Assembly: GCA_025061245.1 (NCBI GenBank)
Contig: JANZKD010000296.1
Span: 1-6,407 of the forward strand
DNA from: Candidatus Culexmicrobium profundum
GTDB taxonomy: Archaea; Thermoproteota; Methanomethylicia; Culexarchaeales; Culexmicrobiaceae
Length of the DNA: 6,407 nucleotides
Direction of reading: 5' to 3'
This document shows positions 1 to 5,433 of this stretch, piece by piece. The stretch's first letter is position 1; every line of letters starts with the position of its first letter. A program made the position numbers and the translations under genes. The notes beneath the pieces were generated by a model. That model was given only the letters and a program-made list of their open reading frames with translations. It was not told the origin of the DNA and did no database searches.

Positions 1-365
1 GGTGGAATTAATAGCAAATCACCAACTCTAAGTTCATCAGCTCTTTTCTCTATAATCTCACCATTTTCATCTACAACCATGAATGGATGCCATTCACTTA
101 CAGTAATCTCTAGGCCATTTGTTGTTCCAACCTTTAACAACTTGTCTAATGGAACATGATATCTCCAAACTCTATGAACTTTACTAAAAACAGTCCTATT
201 TGTTGTCTTGTCGTATGCTAGAACTCTTAAGTCGTGATGTGAAACATTAATTGATATTGTTTCACTTATATTCTGCAAGTGTTCTGGTATGAATGGCTCA
301 ACAATATCTTCAATCGGCTTAACTCCACAGTTATTTGTGTAAATGTAAGTTCCCTTAGCTACACA
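1..365 (-). mobile_element. Intein (N-terminal splicing region) inserted in nrdJ after Ser-Gly-Gly-Gly
   Basis: After HKSGGG (residues 285-290 of the host protein), where a class II RNR should continue with a TGF-like sequence, the frame reads CVAKGTYIYTNNCGVKPIED. This is intein block A: a nucleophilic Cys1, then a G-T pair and a G-x-x-P-I-E-D-I pattern. Ninety-odd residues later comes GLEITVSEWHPFMVV, which is block B, with the S-x-x-H arrangement (S380, H383 in host numbering; His is intein residue 93). It is followed by KRADELRVGDLLLIPP, the usual KAdeLkvGD segment after block B. Inteins excise themselves post-translationally and ligate the exteins. The visible 121 residues do not show whether a homing endonuclease (LAGLIDADG), a mini-intein or a split intein follows; blocks F and G (terminal His-Asn) are off the edge. 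The +1 extein residue is predicted to be Thr, Ser or Cys. Confidence 0.93.
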
Positions 366-1235
366 GCCACCACCACTTTTATGAATTAAGGCGGCGTACT
401 TTAGCGCGTCGAAGATGCTTTCAATGGAGTCTTCAACTGGGAGTACGAAGCAGGCTGATAGTTGTCCTAGTGGTGCTCCTGCATTCATTAATGTTGGAGA
501 ATTAGGGAGGAAGTATAAGTTAACCATTATTTGATAGAATGTGTCAATTGTCTCCTCATAAAGTTCATCCCATTTTTCATCCAAGAATCTTAGCAATTCA
601 TCAAAGGAAACCTTCATTTTCCCCTCTTTTCCAAGACGATTATAGACTCTCTTTAACATTTCAAAGTCATGTTTATTGATTTTCGCATTCTTCAACTCAT
701 AAGTTACTTCTTCAACCATGCGTGGCGGCTGTTTCCCTGCCTTGTCATAGACATCAGGATAATAGAAAATGTCTACTAAGCCTACATGTCTAGCAACTCT
801 GGACAACATTTGTTTTGGTGTTTCAATTATTCTTCCACTATCATCTCTTAGTAGATACCTATTTTTAAGGACTGTTACAGCATTTACTGAAAGCTTCATG
901 TCATCTACTACGCCGAGCATTTTCTTTATTTCTCTAATTTCACTACGCTGTTGCCTATAGAGAATGTAGGCTTTAGCAACTTCATATAATCCATTATTGA
1001 CCAATGTTTTTTCAACTATGTCTTGAATTTCCTCTACATGTGGAATTTGCTTCTTTTTACCATATTCCTCCTCTAATATTCTAGTTACTTCATCAGCCAA
1101 TTTCTTGGCTAGTGACCTGCTACCTTCACCTACAGACTCCATGGCACGCCAGATGGCACGCTCAATTCTACTCTTATCAAATGGTACCACACGTCCATCT
1201 CGTTTGATAACCTTTGAAATTATTGAACTCGACAT
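1..1235 (-). CDS. nrdJ: Class II (B12-dependent) ribonucleotide reductase, N-terminal part, intein-interrupted (partial)
   Basis: The frame opens at ATG 1235 and stays open to the left edge (411 codons), so the 3' part is missing. The product reduces ribonucleotides to deoxyribonucleotides. Residues about 7-97 form an ATP-cone allosteric domain (VIKRDGRVVPFDKSRIERAI). Next comes the RNR N-terminal domain (RYLLRDDSGRIIETP, about 129-143) and the start of the catalytic barrel: PNSPTLMNAG, then QLSACFVLPVEDSI with C262 as the expected redox-active cysteine, then HKSGGG at 285-290. HKSGGG is typical of adenosylcobalamin-dependent enzymes; class Ia NrdA usually has an AGGIG-type sequence here. From residue 291 the reading changes to an intein, listed separately. 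An SD-like GTGAT lies 4 nt before the ATG. The thiyl-radical cysteine and C-terminal cysteines lie outside the window. Family assignment is strong; class II rather than class I is likely but rests on the N-terminal half only. Confidence 0.93.
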   Translation of the reverse strand, partial: MSSSIISKVIKRDGRVVPFDKSRIERAIWRAMESVGEGSRSLAKKLADEVTRILEEEYGKKKQIPHVEEIQDIVEKTLVNNGLYEVAKAYILYRQQRSEIREIKKMLGVVDDMKLSVNAVTVLKNRYLLRDDSGRIIETPKQMLSRVARHVGLVDIFYYPDVYDKAGKQPPRMVEEVTYELKNAKINKHDFEMLKRVYNRLGKEGKMKVSFDELLRFLDEKWDELYEETIDTFYQIMVNLYFLPNSPTLMNAGAPLGQLSACFVLPVEDSIESIFDALKYAALIHKSGGGCVAKGTYIYTNNCGVKPIEDIVEPFIPEHLQNISETISINVSHHDLRVLAYDKTTNRTVFSKVHRVWRYHVPLDKLLKVGTTNGLEITVSEWHPFMVVDENGEIIEKRADELRVGDLLLIP

Positions 1236-1291
1236 GGTTATCACGCACAAACTATTCAAATTATAAGGGAAGTGGGAGCTCTAAAACTTTT
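1236..1291 (-). promoter_or_regulatory. Gap upstream of nrdJ with possible TATA box and SD
   Basis: This 56-bp gap separates the Mut7-C stop from the nrdJ ATG. On the minus strand it holds CTTATAATTT (1258-1267), centred about 28 nt before the ATG, a spacing that would give a nearly leaderless transcript. The expected purine-rich BRE upstream of the box is poor (pyrimidine-rich CACTTCC). An SD-like GTGAT lies at 1240-1244. The two signals partly conflict: a start site 25 nt from this box would leave out most of the SD. nrdJ may therefore instead be read through from the upstream operon. No convincing terminator hairpin is visible. Confidence 0.3.
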
Positions 1292-1804
1292 TCACTCAAA
1301 TTTTTTAATAAGAGATTTAGCCTTTAATAAGCTTTTATTTATAGAATTCCAATGAGAACCAAGCCAGTAAACCTTTCCACAACCATTACAAACCCAGAAG
1401 AAATCATATTTCTCCAAGATATTAGGGGGAATAATATTTTTTATTTCATCTTTATTCTTAATTATCTTTAATTTACAATTACACAGTGGACATCGAGTCA
1501 ATTCCCTATTAAACTCCAATTTAATTAAGTTGAGAGCCGCTAAAAGAGCTAAGTCTTCCTCTAAACATTTCCCTCTAAGCATTATTGCCTCAACATCATT
1601 TATTACTGCTCTCCTATAAAGAGTAAAATCTTTAGTTAAGAGAACTCTATTACTCTCCTTAGCTTTCCTTAGCAATTCATCATCAGCTATATCGTGAAAG
1701 TATAAAACGTCATAGCCTAATAATCTTAACCACCTTGATAGTTTACCCAGCATTCCATCAGCTATGAAAGACTTTTGACTTGATGATTCTTCCTGCAGGT
1801 TCAA
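1292..1804 (-). CDS. Mut7-C family PIN-like RNase-domain protein with zinc ribbon
   Basis: This is a 170-residue protein, close to the usual Mut7-C length. The N-terminal half carries the family signature FIADGMLGKLSRWLRLLGYD (residues 13-32) with D16 as a conserved acidic residue. It is followed by DIADDELL (38-45) and VLLTKD (54-59), the acidic positions of a PIN-like nuclease fold. The C-terminal half is a zinc ribbon: C105-x2-C108 (plus C110) and C139-x2-C142, ending GKVYWLGSHW, a hallmark of the family. The family is named after the C-terminal domain of Caenorhabditis mut-7; RNA cleavage is inferred from fold and not established for archaeal members. The start is unusual. A stop directly precedes TTG 1804, and a strong GAGGTGA abuts that TTG with no spacer; the next in-frame ATG (M18) would remove D16. 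Initiation at TTG 1804 or at CTG 1798 is possible. The gene overlaps the end of pyrC by 47 bp, implying translational coupling. Confidence 0.88.
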   Translation of the reverse strand: MNLQEESSSQKSFIADGMLGKLSRWLRLLGYDVLYFHDIADDELLRKAKESNRVLLTKDFTLYRRAVINDVEAIMLRGKCLEEDLALLAALNLIKLEFNRELTRCPLCNCKLKIIKNKDEIKNIIPPNILEKYDFFWVCNGCGKVYWLGSHWNSINKSLLKAKSLIKKFE

Positions 1805-3092
1805 TCACCTCATTATCTAAGAAGATAAGTGTGCCACCTACAAAAGTTGCGATAGGAATCCCTCTAACAATAAAGCCTTCAAAGGGAGAATACTTTGCTT
1901 TAGATTTAAATTGGTTAGGATCAATTTTAGCTGACTTTTTAAAGTCTAATATTACTAGATCCGCATCATAATTCACTTCAATTTTCCCCTTATTCTTTAA
2001 ATTAAATATTTCAGCTGGTTTTTCACATAATAGTTCAACTAATTTGCTTAGAGATATCTTGTTCATGGAAAAAGCTGTCATCATTAATGGTAAGGTTGTC
2101 TCTAATCCAGGGATTCCGGGTTTAATTTTCCATACATTCTCTGAACATTTTTCCTCGATAGTATGAGGAGCATGGTCGCTTGCCACTATATCTACCACTC
2201 CCTCTCTCATTCCCCTCCAAAGAGCTTGGACATCGCTGTTTGTCCGTAAAGGAGGCTCCATAATTGCAAATCCATTTAAATCTTCAATTTTATCTTTTGT
2301 TAAGAAGAGGTGATGAGGTGTTACTTCACATGTAAAGGTTTCTCTATTTTCTTTAATTATTTGAAGACCACTCTCTGTGGTTAGATGAGCTATATGTAAC
2401 TTGATGTTCAGCTTTCTAGCAATATTAAGCATCCTCTTCAATGCTTTTACTTCCGCAATTGGTGGGTGGGCTTCAAGGAAGTATTCATGGCTATTTTTAT
2501 TTGAAGACTTAAAGCTTTCCTCCAACTCTGAAATTGTTTTATGATCTTCAGCATGTATTGAAACTGGGAAGCTTATGTTTCTAAGATTTTTAAGGTAAGA
2601 AGTTATGGCATTGTCATCATCAACATTGAGGGAACCGATTTGTCTGCTCAAATTAATTTTAAAGCCAATTGCACCAATCTTGATTATCTCATAAATGTCA
2701 TTAGGATTAGCAGGGAAAGCAGAATAGAAACCAACGTTAACATAGATTCTACCCTTTGCAGCTACCATTCTCTTAAGTAGGGCCTCTGAAGAATCTGTTA
2801 CAGGCTTATTATTTGGCATATCCAAGACTGTTGTAATTCCCCCTGCAGCTGCAGCCATAGTTCCAGTTTCGAAAGTTTCCTTATAGGATAACTCTTGATC
2901 TCTTAAGTGAACATGAGCATCAATTACTCCAGGCAGCATTATTTTATCTTGAAAGCGATACTCTTTCTCAGCATTGGGCATCGTGTCTTCCTTTCCTATT
3001 TTAACTATTTTTCCACGATCTATGGCTATTGAAGCCTCTAAAAGCCGGCCCCTATAAAATATCTTGCAACCATGAATTACTAAGTCCACCAA
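1758..3092 (-). CDS. pyrC: Dihydroorotase (cyclic amidohydrolase)
   Basis: A 444-residue amidohydrolase of normal dihydroorotase length. It would interconvert carbamoyl-aspartate and dihydroorotate, the third step of UMP synthesis, in the cytoplasm. Metal ligands of the TIM-barrel superfamily are all visible: DAHVHLRD with H60 and H62, K144 in GFKINL as candidate carboxylated bridging lysine, H180 (SIHAED), H236 (IAHLTT) and D306 in ASDHAPH. R64 of HLR and the DMPNN segment (91-95) match the substrate-carboxylate-binding positions and favour dihydroorotase over allantoinase or hydantoinase. Deviations from the bacterial consensus are HLRDQEL in place of HLREPG, and PNNKP in place of PNTxP. 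The start is TTG 3092, with GGGG 7 nt upstream; the next codon is GTG, an alternative one residue shorter. It lies 11 bp after a four-CBS gene and overlaps the Mut7-C gene, so it sits mid-operon. No other pyrimidine gene is in the window. Confidence 0.9.
   Translation of the reverse strand: MVDLVIHGCKIFYRGRLLEASIAIDRGKIVKIGKEDTMPNAEKEYRFQDKIMLPGVIDAHVHLRDQELSYKETFETGTMAAAAGGITTVLDMPNNKPVTDSSEALLKRMVAAKGRIYVNVGFYSAFPANPNDIYEIIKIGAIGFKINLSRQIGSLNVDDDNAITSYLKNLRNISFPVSIHAEDHKTISELEESFKSSNKNSHEYFLEAHPPIAEVKALKRMLNIARKLNIKLHIAHLTTESGLQIIKENRETFTCEVTPHHLFLTKDKIEDLNGFAIMEPPLRTNSDVQALWRGMREGVVDIVASDHAPHTIEEKCSENVWKIKPGIPGLETTLPLMMTAFSMNKISLSKLVELLCEKPAEIFNLKNKGKIEVNYDADLVILDFKKSAKIDPNQFKSKAKYSPFEGFIVRGIPIATFVGGTLIFLDNEVIEPAGRIIKSKVFHS
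1805..1811 (-). promoter_or_regulatory. SD of the Mut7-C gene, inside pyrC, abutting the TTG
   Basis: The minus strand reads GAGGTGA immediately before TTG 1804, within the last codons of pyrC. A normal 5-8 nt spacer would instead point to CTG at 1796-1798 (6 nt), two codons into the longest frame. No ATG or GTG occurs in this frame between the preceding stop and the conserved FIADG motif, so the gene must use a non-ATG codon. Which one is used cannot be decided from sequence alone. Confidence 0.55.
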
Positions 3093-3099
3093 TATATTT

Positions 3100-3103
3100 C
3101 CCC
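3100..3103 (-). promoter_or_regulatory. Ribosome binding site of pyrC
   Basis: GGGG follows directly on the TAA stop of the preceding CBS gene and lies 7 nt before TTG 3092. It supports initiation at the TTG (or the adjacent GTG) and co-translation with the gene upstream. There is no ATG nearby in frame. Confidence 0.55.
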
Positions 3104-3886
3104 TTAAATTAAATTTTTAATTAGGTCTCTTAATTGTAAAACACCAGTAAACTCTCCTCTAGAATCTACAACTATTATTCCCCTCGAGTTCTCGTTTATC
3201 ATAAACTCTGCAGCTTTACTTGCTGGTGTACCTAGAGTTATTTTGGGTGGAGCTCGACGCATTGCATCTGAAACAATTAGGTATCTTATACGCATCCTCC
3301 TATATTTTTCAGGGACACGTTCATAAAAGAGCCGTATTAATTTAACAACGTCAACATCTGAGATTAAACCTATGATCTTTCCATTTTTAACTACTGGAAG
3401 AACAGAGAAATTTCTCTCAATCATTAAACCTCTAACATATAAAATTTTATCTTCAGGTTTAATCTTTGGATAGTCATGTTGTAAAATAATGTCCACTGGA
3501 TCATCTATTCTCAGACAAGCTCTTAACAAGCTCTCTTCAGTTACTAAACCAATTAAACTTCCATTCTCAACAACTGGGAGAACGCAGAGATCATGCTTAA
3601 TAAGTATTGAAGCAATCTCACTCACTGTCATACTGGGAGAAATAGTTATTGGATTATCTATCATCACACTTGTAACATATAGACTTGAAAGAGAAGTTAA
3701 CCTAACACGTTCACTCCAAATTCTCTTTAAAATTTCACGTATTGTTATTAAGCCAATAACTTCCCCATTATCAACCACAGCTAAACAGCTTAAATTATTG
3801 TCCTCCATTAAATCTAAAGCTAGAACTAGAGATTGATCCTTATCGATTTTAATAGGCTCAACCATAAAGTCACGTGCAATTGCCAT
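3104..3886 (-). CDS. Four-CBS-domain protein with degenerate ligand motifs
   Basis: A 260-residue protein built entirely of four CBS motifs, about residues 3-60, 70-127, 130-186 and 204-258, i.e. two Bateman modules and no attached enzyme or DNA-binding domain. CBS pairs commonly bind AMP, ATP, SAM or related ligands; the partner here is unknown. The ribose-phosphate-binding pattern G-x-x-T-x-x-D is eroded. CBS1 has T48 but E51 for Asp, CBS2 has T116 but S119, CBS3 reads SDVD (D179), and CBS4 has Q251 in place of Thr with D254 kept. A basic stretch (189-203, RVPEKYRRMRIRYL region) links CBS3 and CBS4. The ATG at 3886 is preceded by GGTGA with 7 nt spacing, and that SD contains the TGA stop of the upstream gene. 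It is presumably cotranscribed with both neighbours and could act with the adjacent four-CBS protein as a heteromer. Probably cytoplasmic: no signal peptide or membrane segment is seen. Confidence 0.9.
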   Translation of the reverse strand: MAIARDFMVEPIKIDKDQSLVLALDLMEDNNLSCLAVVDNGEVIGLITIREILKRIWSERVRLTSLSSLYVTSVMIDNPITISPSMTVSEIASILIKHDLCVLPVVENGSLIGLVTEESLLRACLRIDDPVDIILQHDYPKIKPEDKILYVRGLMIERNFSVLPVVKNGKIIGLISDVDVVKLIRLFYERVPEKYRRMRIRYLIVSDAMRRAPPKITLGTPASKAAEFMINENSRGIIVVDSRGEFTGVLQLRDLIKNLI

Positions 3887-3893
3887 GGTAAAT

Positions 3894-3898
3894 TCACC
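3894..3898 (-). promoter_or_regulatory. SD overlapping the upstream stop codon (translational coupling)
   Basis: GGTGA lies 7 nt upstream of ATG 3886, and its TGA is the stop codon of the preceding four-CBS gene. Termination and re-initiation are thus tied at this junction, supporting co-expression of the two proteins. Confidence 0.65.
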
Positions 3899-4751
3899 TT
3901 GGAGGAAGCATTAATATTGCTTTGACAATATCAGTTTTAGTTACTATTCCCTTCAATAAATTATTATCATCTACGACTGGCATCCCACTAATTCTTTTTT
4001 CTATCATTATTTTAGCTGCTTCAGCAGAATCTTCATCCTCATTAATGGTTATTGGATTAGAAGTCATTATGTCAGCTACAATAGGGATTCTAAAAGTTTT
4101 AACTGTTCTAGTAACTCTCCCCCGCTCACCTGTTTCTCTAATATATTTCACTCTTCTTGGTTTAAAAGAGAGAGTAACAAAAGTTAAATCCGTCTTTGTA
4201 ACTACACCTACAGGAACTTTTCCATCAACTACAACAACTCTACTTATCTTATATTGATTCATTAATCTTCCAACTCTATAGATAGTATGGGAAGGAAAAA
4301 CTGTTATTACGGGGGAAGACATAACCTCTGAAACCTTAAGCACTCCAGAATAATTCAATGCATAAGCTCTCGTTAAATCAGTTTTAGTTACTATTCCAAG
4401 TAACTTTAAATTACTATCAACAACTGGAAGACCGCTAATTCCCCTTTTAATCATTATTTTAGCAGCATTTCTAATGTAGGTTCTAGGACCAATATAGATA
4501 ACTGGAGAAGACATAACTTCTTCAACTAAAATTTCATCAATAGTTCGAGCAATTTTCCCTCCACTTTCCTCCCAAACTCTCATAGCAATATCAGTTTCAG
4601 TTAAAATTCCAATTGGCTTAAGATTTTCATCTACAACAATTAAGCGGCTTATATCATGGTGAAGCATTAAGTTTCTTGCTCTCGCCAAGGTGTCTTTAGG
4701 AGAAATTACTACAACTTTAGGTGTCATTATATCTGAAACTCTGATAGGCAT
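3894..4751 (-). CDS. Four-CBS-domain protein with all ligand motifs intact
   Basis: A 285-residue stand-alone CBS protein with four motifs at about residues 6-57, 77-128, 141-190 and 225-276. Each ends with an intact ribose-phosphate-binding signature: GILTETD (D54), GIVTKTD (D125), GVVTKTD (D188) and GIVTKTD (D274). EVMSSPVI occurs twice (78-85 and 142-149). CBS2 and CBS4 are especially alike (AAKIMI, ISG-PVVD, GIVTKTD at a constant 149-residue offset), and the DNA retains a 20-bp exact match, so internal duplication looks comparatively recent or gene-converted. A basic linker rich in Arg/Lys (about 197-222) separates CBS3 and CBS4, longer than the other linkers; it could contact nucleic acid or a protein partner (inference). 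The ATG at 4751 has only a weak SD (GGG about 8 nt upstream) but a promoter-like element in the gap before it. Nucleotide sensing is the family expectation; ligand and target are unknown. Confidence 0.92.
   Translation of the reverse strand: MPIRVSDIMTPKVVVISPKDTLARARNLMLHHDISRLIVVDENLKPIGILTETDIAMRVWEESGGKIARTIDEILVEEVMSSPVIYIGPRTYIRNAAKIMIKRGISGLPVVDSNLKLLGIVTKTDLTRAYALNYSGVLKVSEVMSSPVITVFPSHTIYRVGRLMNQYKISRVVVVDGKVPVGVVTKTDLTFVTLSFKPRRVKYIRETGERGRVTRTVKTFRIPIVADIMTSNPITINEDEDSAEAAKIMIEKRISGMPVVDDNNLLKGIVTKTDIVKAILMLPPR
3931..4397. repeat. 20-bp exact direct repeat marking internal CBS duplication (3931-3950 and 4378-4397)
   Basis: TCAGTTTTAG followed by TTACTATTCC occurs at 3931-3950 and again at 4378-4397, 447 bp (149 codons) apart, with further shared blocks around it such as ATCATTATTTTAGC. 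On the coding strand both encode the GIVTKTD core of CBS4 and CBS2 of the same gene. This is coding-sequence duplication, not a mobile repeat. Confidence 0.8.
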
Positions 4752-4808
4752 ACTTTAACCCAAATAGAAGTAGGACAGTAGATAAATTAAATTTTCTAAT
4801 TTTTTAAC
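4752..4808 (-). promoter_or_regulatory. Gap with candidate promoter for the CBS cassette
   Basis: This 57-bp gap holds, on the minus strand, GAAAATTTAATTTATC (4781-4796): an A-rich BRE-like run followed by a TTTAATTT box, centred about 36 nt before ATG 4751. A start site about 25 nt downstream of the box would leave a leader of roughly 10 nt. The same TTTAATTTATC occurs in the next gap upstream. It could drive the CBS-CBS-pyrC-Mut7-C operon. The call rests on composition and spacing alone in AT-rich DNA. Confidence 0.4.
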
Positions 4809-5369
4809 TTAATATACATAATTACTTCTACAATCCGGACATAGAAATTTTCCATTAACCTCCTTTAATAAGTCAGACCATTCACCACAATCATCACAAT
4901 AACCTGCAAAAACCTCTCCATATGAAAGCTCTCCCTCAGAAATCTTCACAGTTTCTAATAGAATTTCAATTACTTCAGGTGCAACGGAAAGTATATCCCT
5001 AGACGTTATAATACCTACCAATTTACCTTTATCCATAACGATTAACCGTCTAATCTTCCTCTTAGCCATTAATTTTACTGCATCAATTAGAGAAGTCTTG
5101 ATATCAACAGATATTACTGGAGAAGACATAATATTCTGAACCAGGACAGTTGATGGATTTAAATTATTAGCTAAAACATGGATAACTAAATCTCTCTCTG
5201 TTACAATTCCAATAGGATTACCCTTATCATCAACAATAATAACACTCCCAATATTAAACTCCCGCATTAACATGGCAATTTTATCAGTTGTAGCAGAAGG
5301 AGGAGCTGTAATCAACTCTCTAGTCATTACATCTTCAACTGTAATTCCTTCAACTCTCGGTGAAGCCAC
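4809..5369 (-). CDS. CBS-pair protein with C-terminal zinc ribbon
   Basis: The longest frame starts at TTG 5381 (190 residues), but the best SD, GGTGAT at 5374-5379, lies inside that extension and points to GTG 5369, 4 nt downstream. I therefore call a 186-residue protein. In long-frame numbering it has two CBS motifs (about 16-67 and 80-132), both with intact G-x-x-T-x-R-D signatures (GIVTERD, D64; GIITSRD, D129), so one Bateman module likely to bind an adenine-containing ligand. After a short helix comes a zinc ribbon, C162-x2-C165 and C181-x2-C184, ending SNYVY. CBS plus zinc-ribbon proteins are common in archaea, mostly uncharacterised; the ribbon may mediate contact with nucleic acid or protein. 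It is the first of three consecutive CBS genes and shares MSSPVI wording and a 16-bp exact stretch (5116-5131) with the next gene (4501-4516). Confidence 0.9.
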   Translation of the reverse strand: MASPRVEGITVEDVMTRELITAPPSATTDKIAMLMREFNIGSVIIVDDKGNPIGIVTERDLVIHVLANNLNPSTVLVQNIMSSPVISVDIKTSLIDAVKLMAKRKIRRLIVMDKGKLVGIITSRDILSVAPEVIEILLETVKISEGELSYGEVFAGYCDDCGEWSDLLKEVNGKFLCPDCRSNYVY

Positions 5370-5373
5370 TGAA

Positions 5374-5379
5374 ATCACC
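5374..5379 (-). promoter_or_regulatory. SD that decides the start of the CBS/zinc-ribbon gene
   Basis: GGTGAT on the minus strand is followed by TTCA and then GTG at 5367-5369. The upstream TTG at 5379-5381 has no SD of its own and overlaps this one, so initiation at the GTG is preferred, removing four residues from the longest frame. Confidence 0.65.
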
Positions 5380-5415
5380 AATTCAAATATGGCTTTAAGT
5401 ATAATTTAATCTTCT

Positions 5416-5426
5416 GATAAATTAAA
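5416..5426 (-). repeat. 11-bp motif TTTAATTTATC, copy 1 (copy 2 at 4781-4791)
   Basis: The identical 11-mer occurs in the two gaps that precede the first and second CBS genes, about 30-47 nt before the respective starts. The spacing fits a shared archaeal core promoter. It is AT-only apart from one C, so chance recurrence in this AT-rich sequence is possible. Confidence 0.4.
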
Positions 5427-5433
5427 GATGACA

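Larger units (their letters stand above)
5370..5433 (-). promoter_or_regulatory. Gap with candidate promoter for the CBS/zinc-ribbon gene
   Basis: Between the NFACT stop and the revised GTG start, the minus strand carries CTTTAATTTATC (5416-5427) and, further on, AAATTATACTTAAA (5395-5408). Either could be a TATA box. The first is placed so that transcription would begin about 27 nt before the GTG, keeping the SD in the leader; the second would put the start site within or next to the SD. The first also shares 11 bp with the gap upstream of the next CBS gene. No terminator hairpin for the NFACT gene is evident. Confidence 0.38.

Noticed and set aside
1..365. Interpretation of the change after HKSGGG as a frameshift or assembly join
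   Set aside because: The frame stays open and the new sequence shows ordered intein blocks A and B starting exactly with Cys at a conserved active-site loop, which an artefact would not produce.
769..960. Plus-strand open frame of 63 codons
   Set aside because: It is antisense to the RNR N-terminal domain, has no recognisable domain, and its composition is that of the complement of a real gene.
1236..1291. GAGCTC palindrome region as an intrinsic terminator of the Mut7-C gene
   Set aside because: The palindrome is only 6 bp, has no loop, and no U-rich run follows on the transcribed strand.
1780..1971. Plus-strand 63-codon open frame
   Set aside because: Lies opposite the C-terminal part of pyrC, which has full family motifs; no independent support.
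3489..3836. Plus-strand 115-codon open frame
   Set aside because: Antisense to a clear four-CBS gene; sequence is low-information and matches no family I recognise.
3922..4257. Plus-strand 111-codon open frame with hydrophobic look, possible membrane protein
   Set aside because: The hydrophobic residues arise from reading the complement of CBS beta-strand codons; it is wholly inside the other CBS gene.
4300..5131. Recurring (A)CTGGAGAAGACATAA-like strings as possible regulatory repeats or CRISPR-like units
   Set aside because: They encode the recurrent VMSSPVI segment of CBS motifs; spacing and variation follow the protein repeat and not an array.
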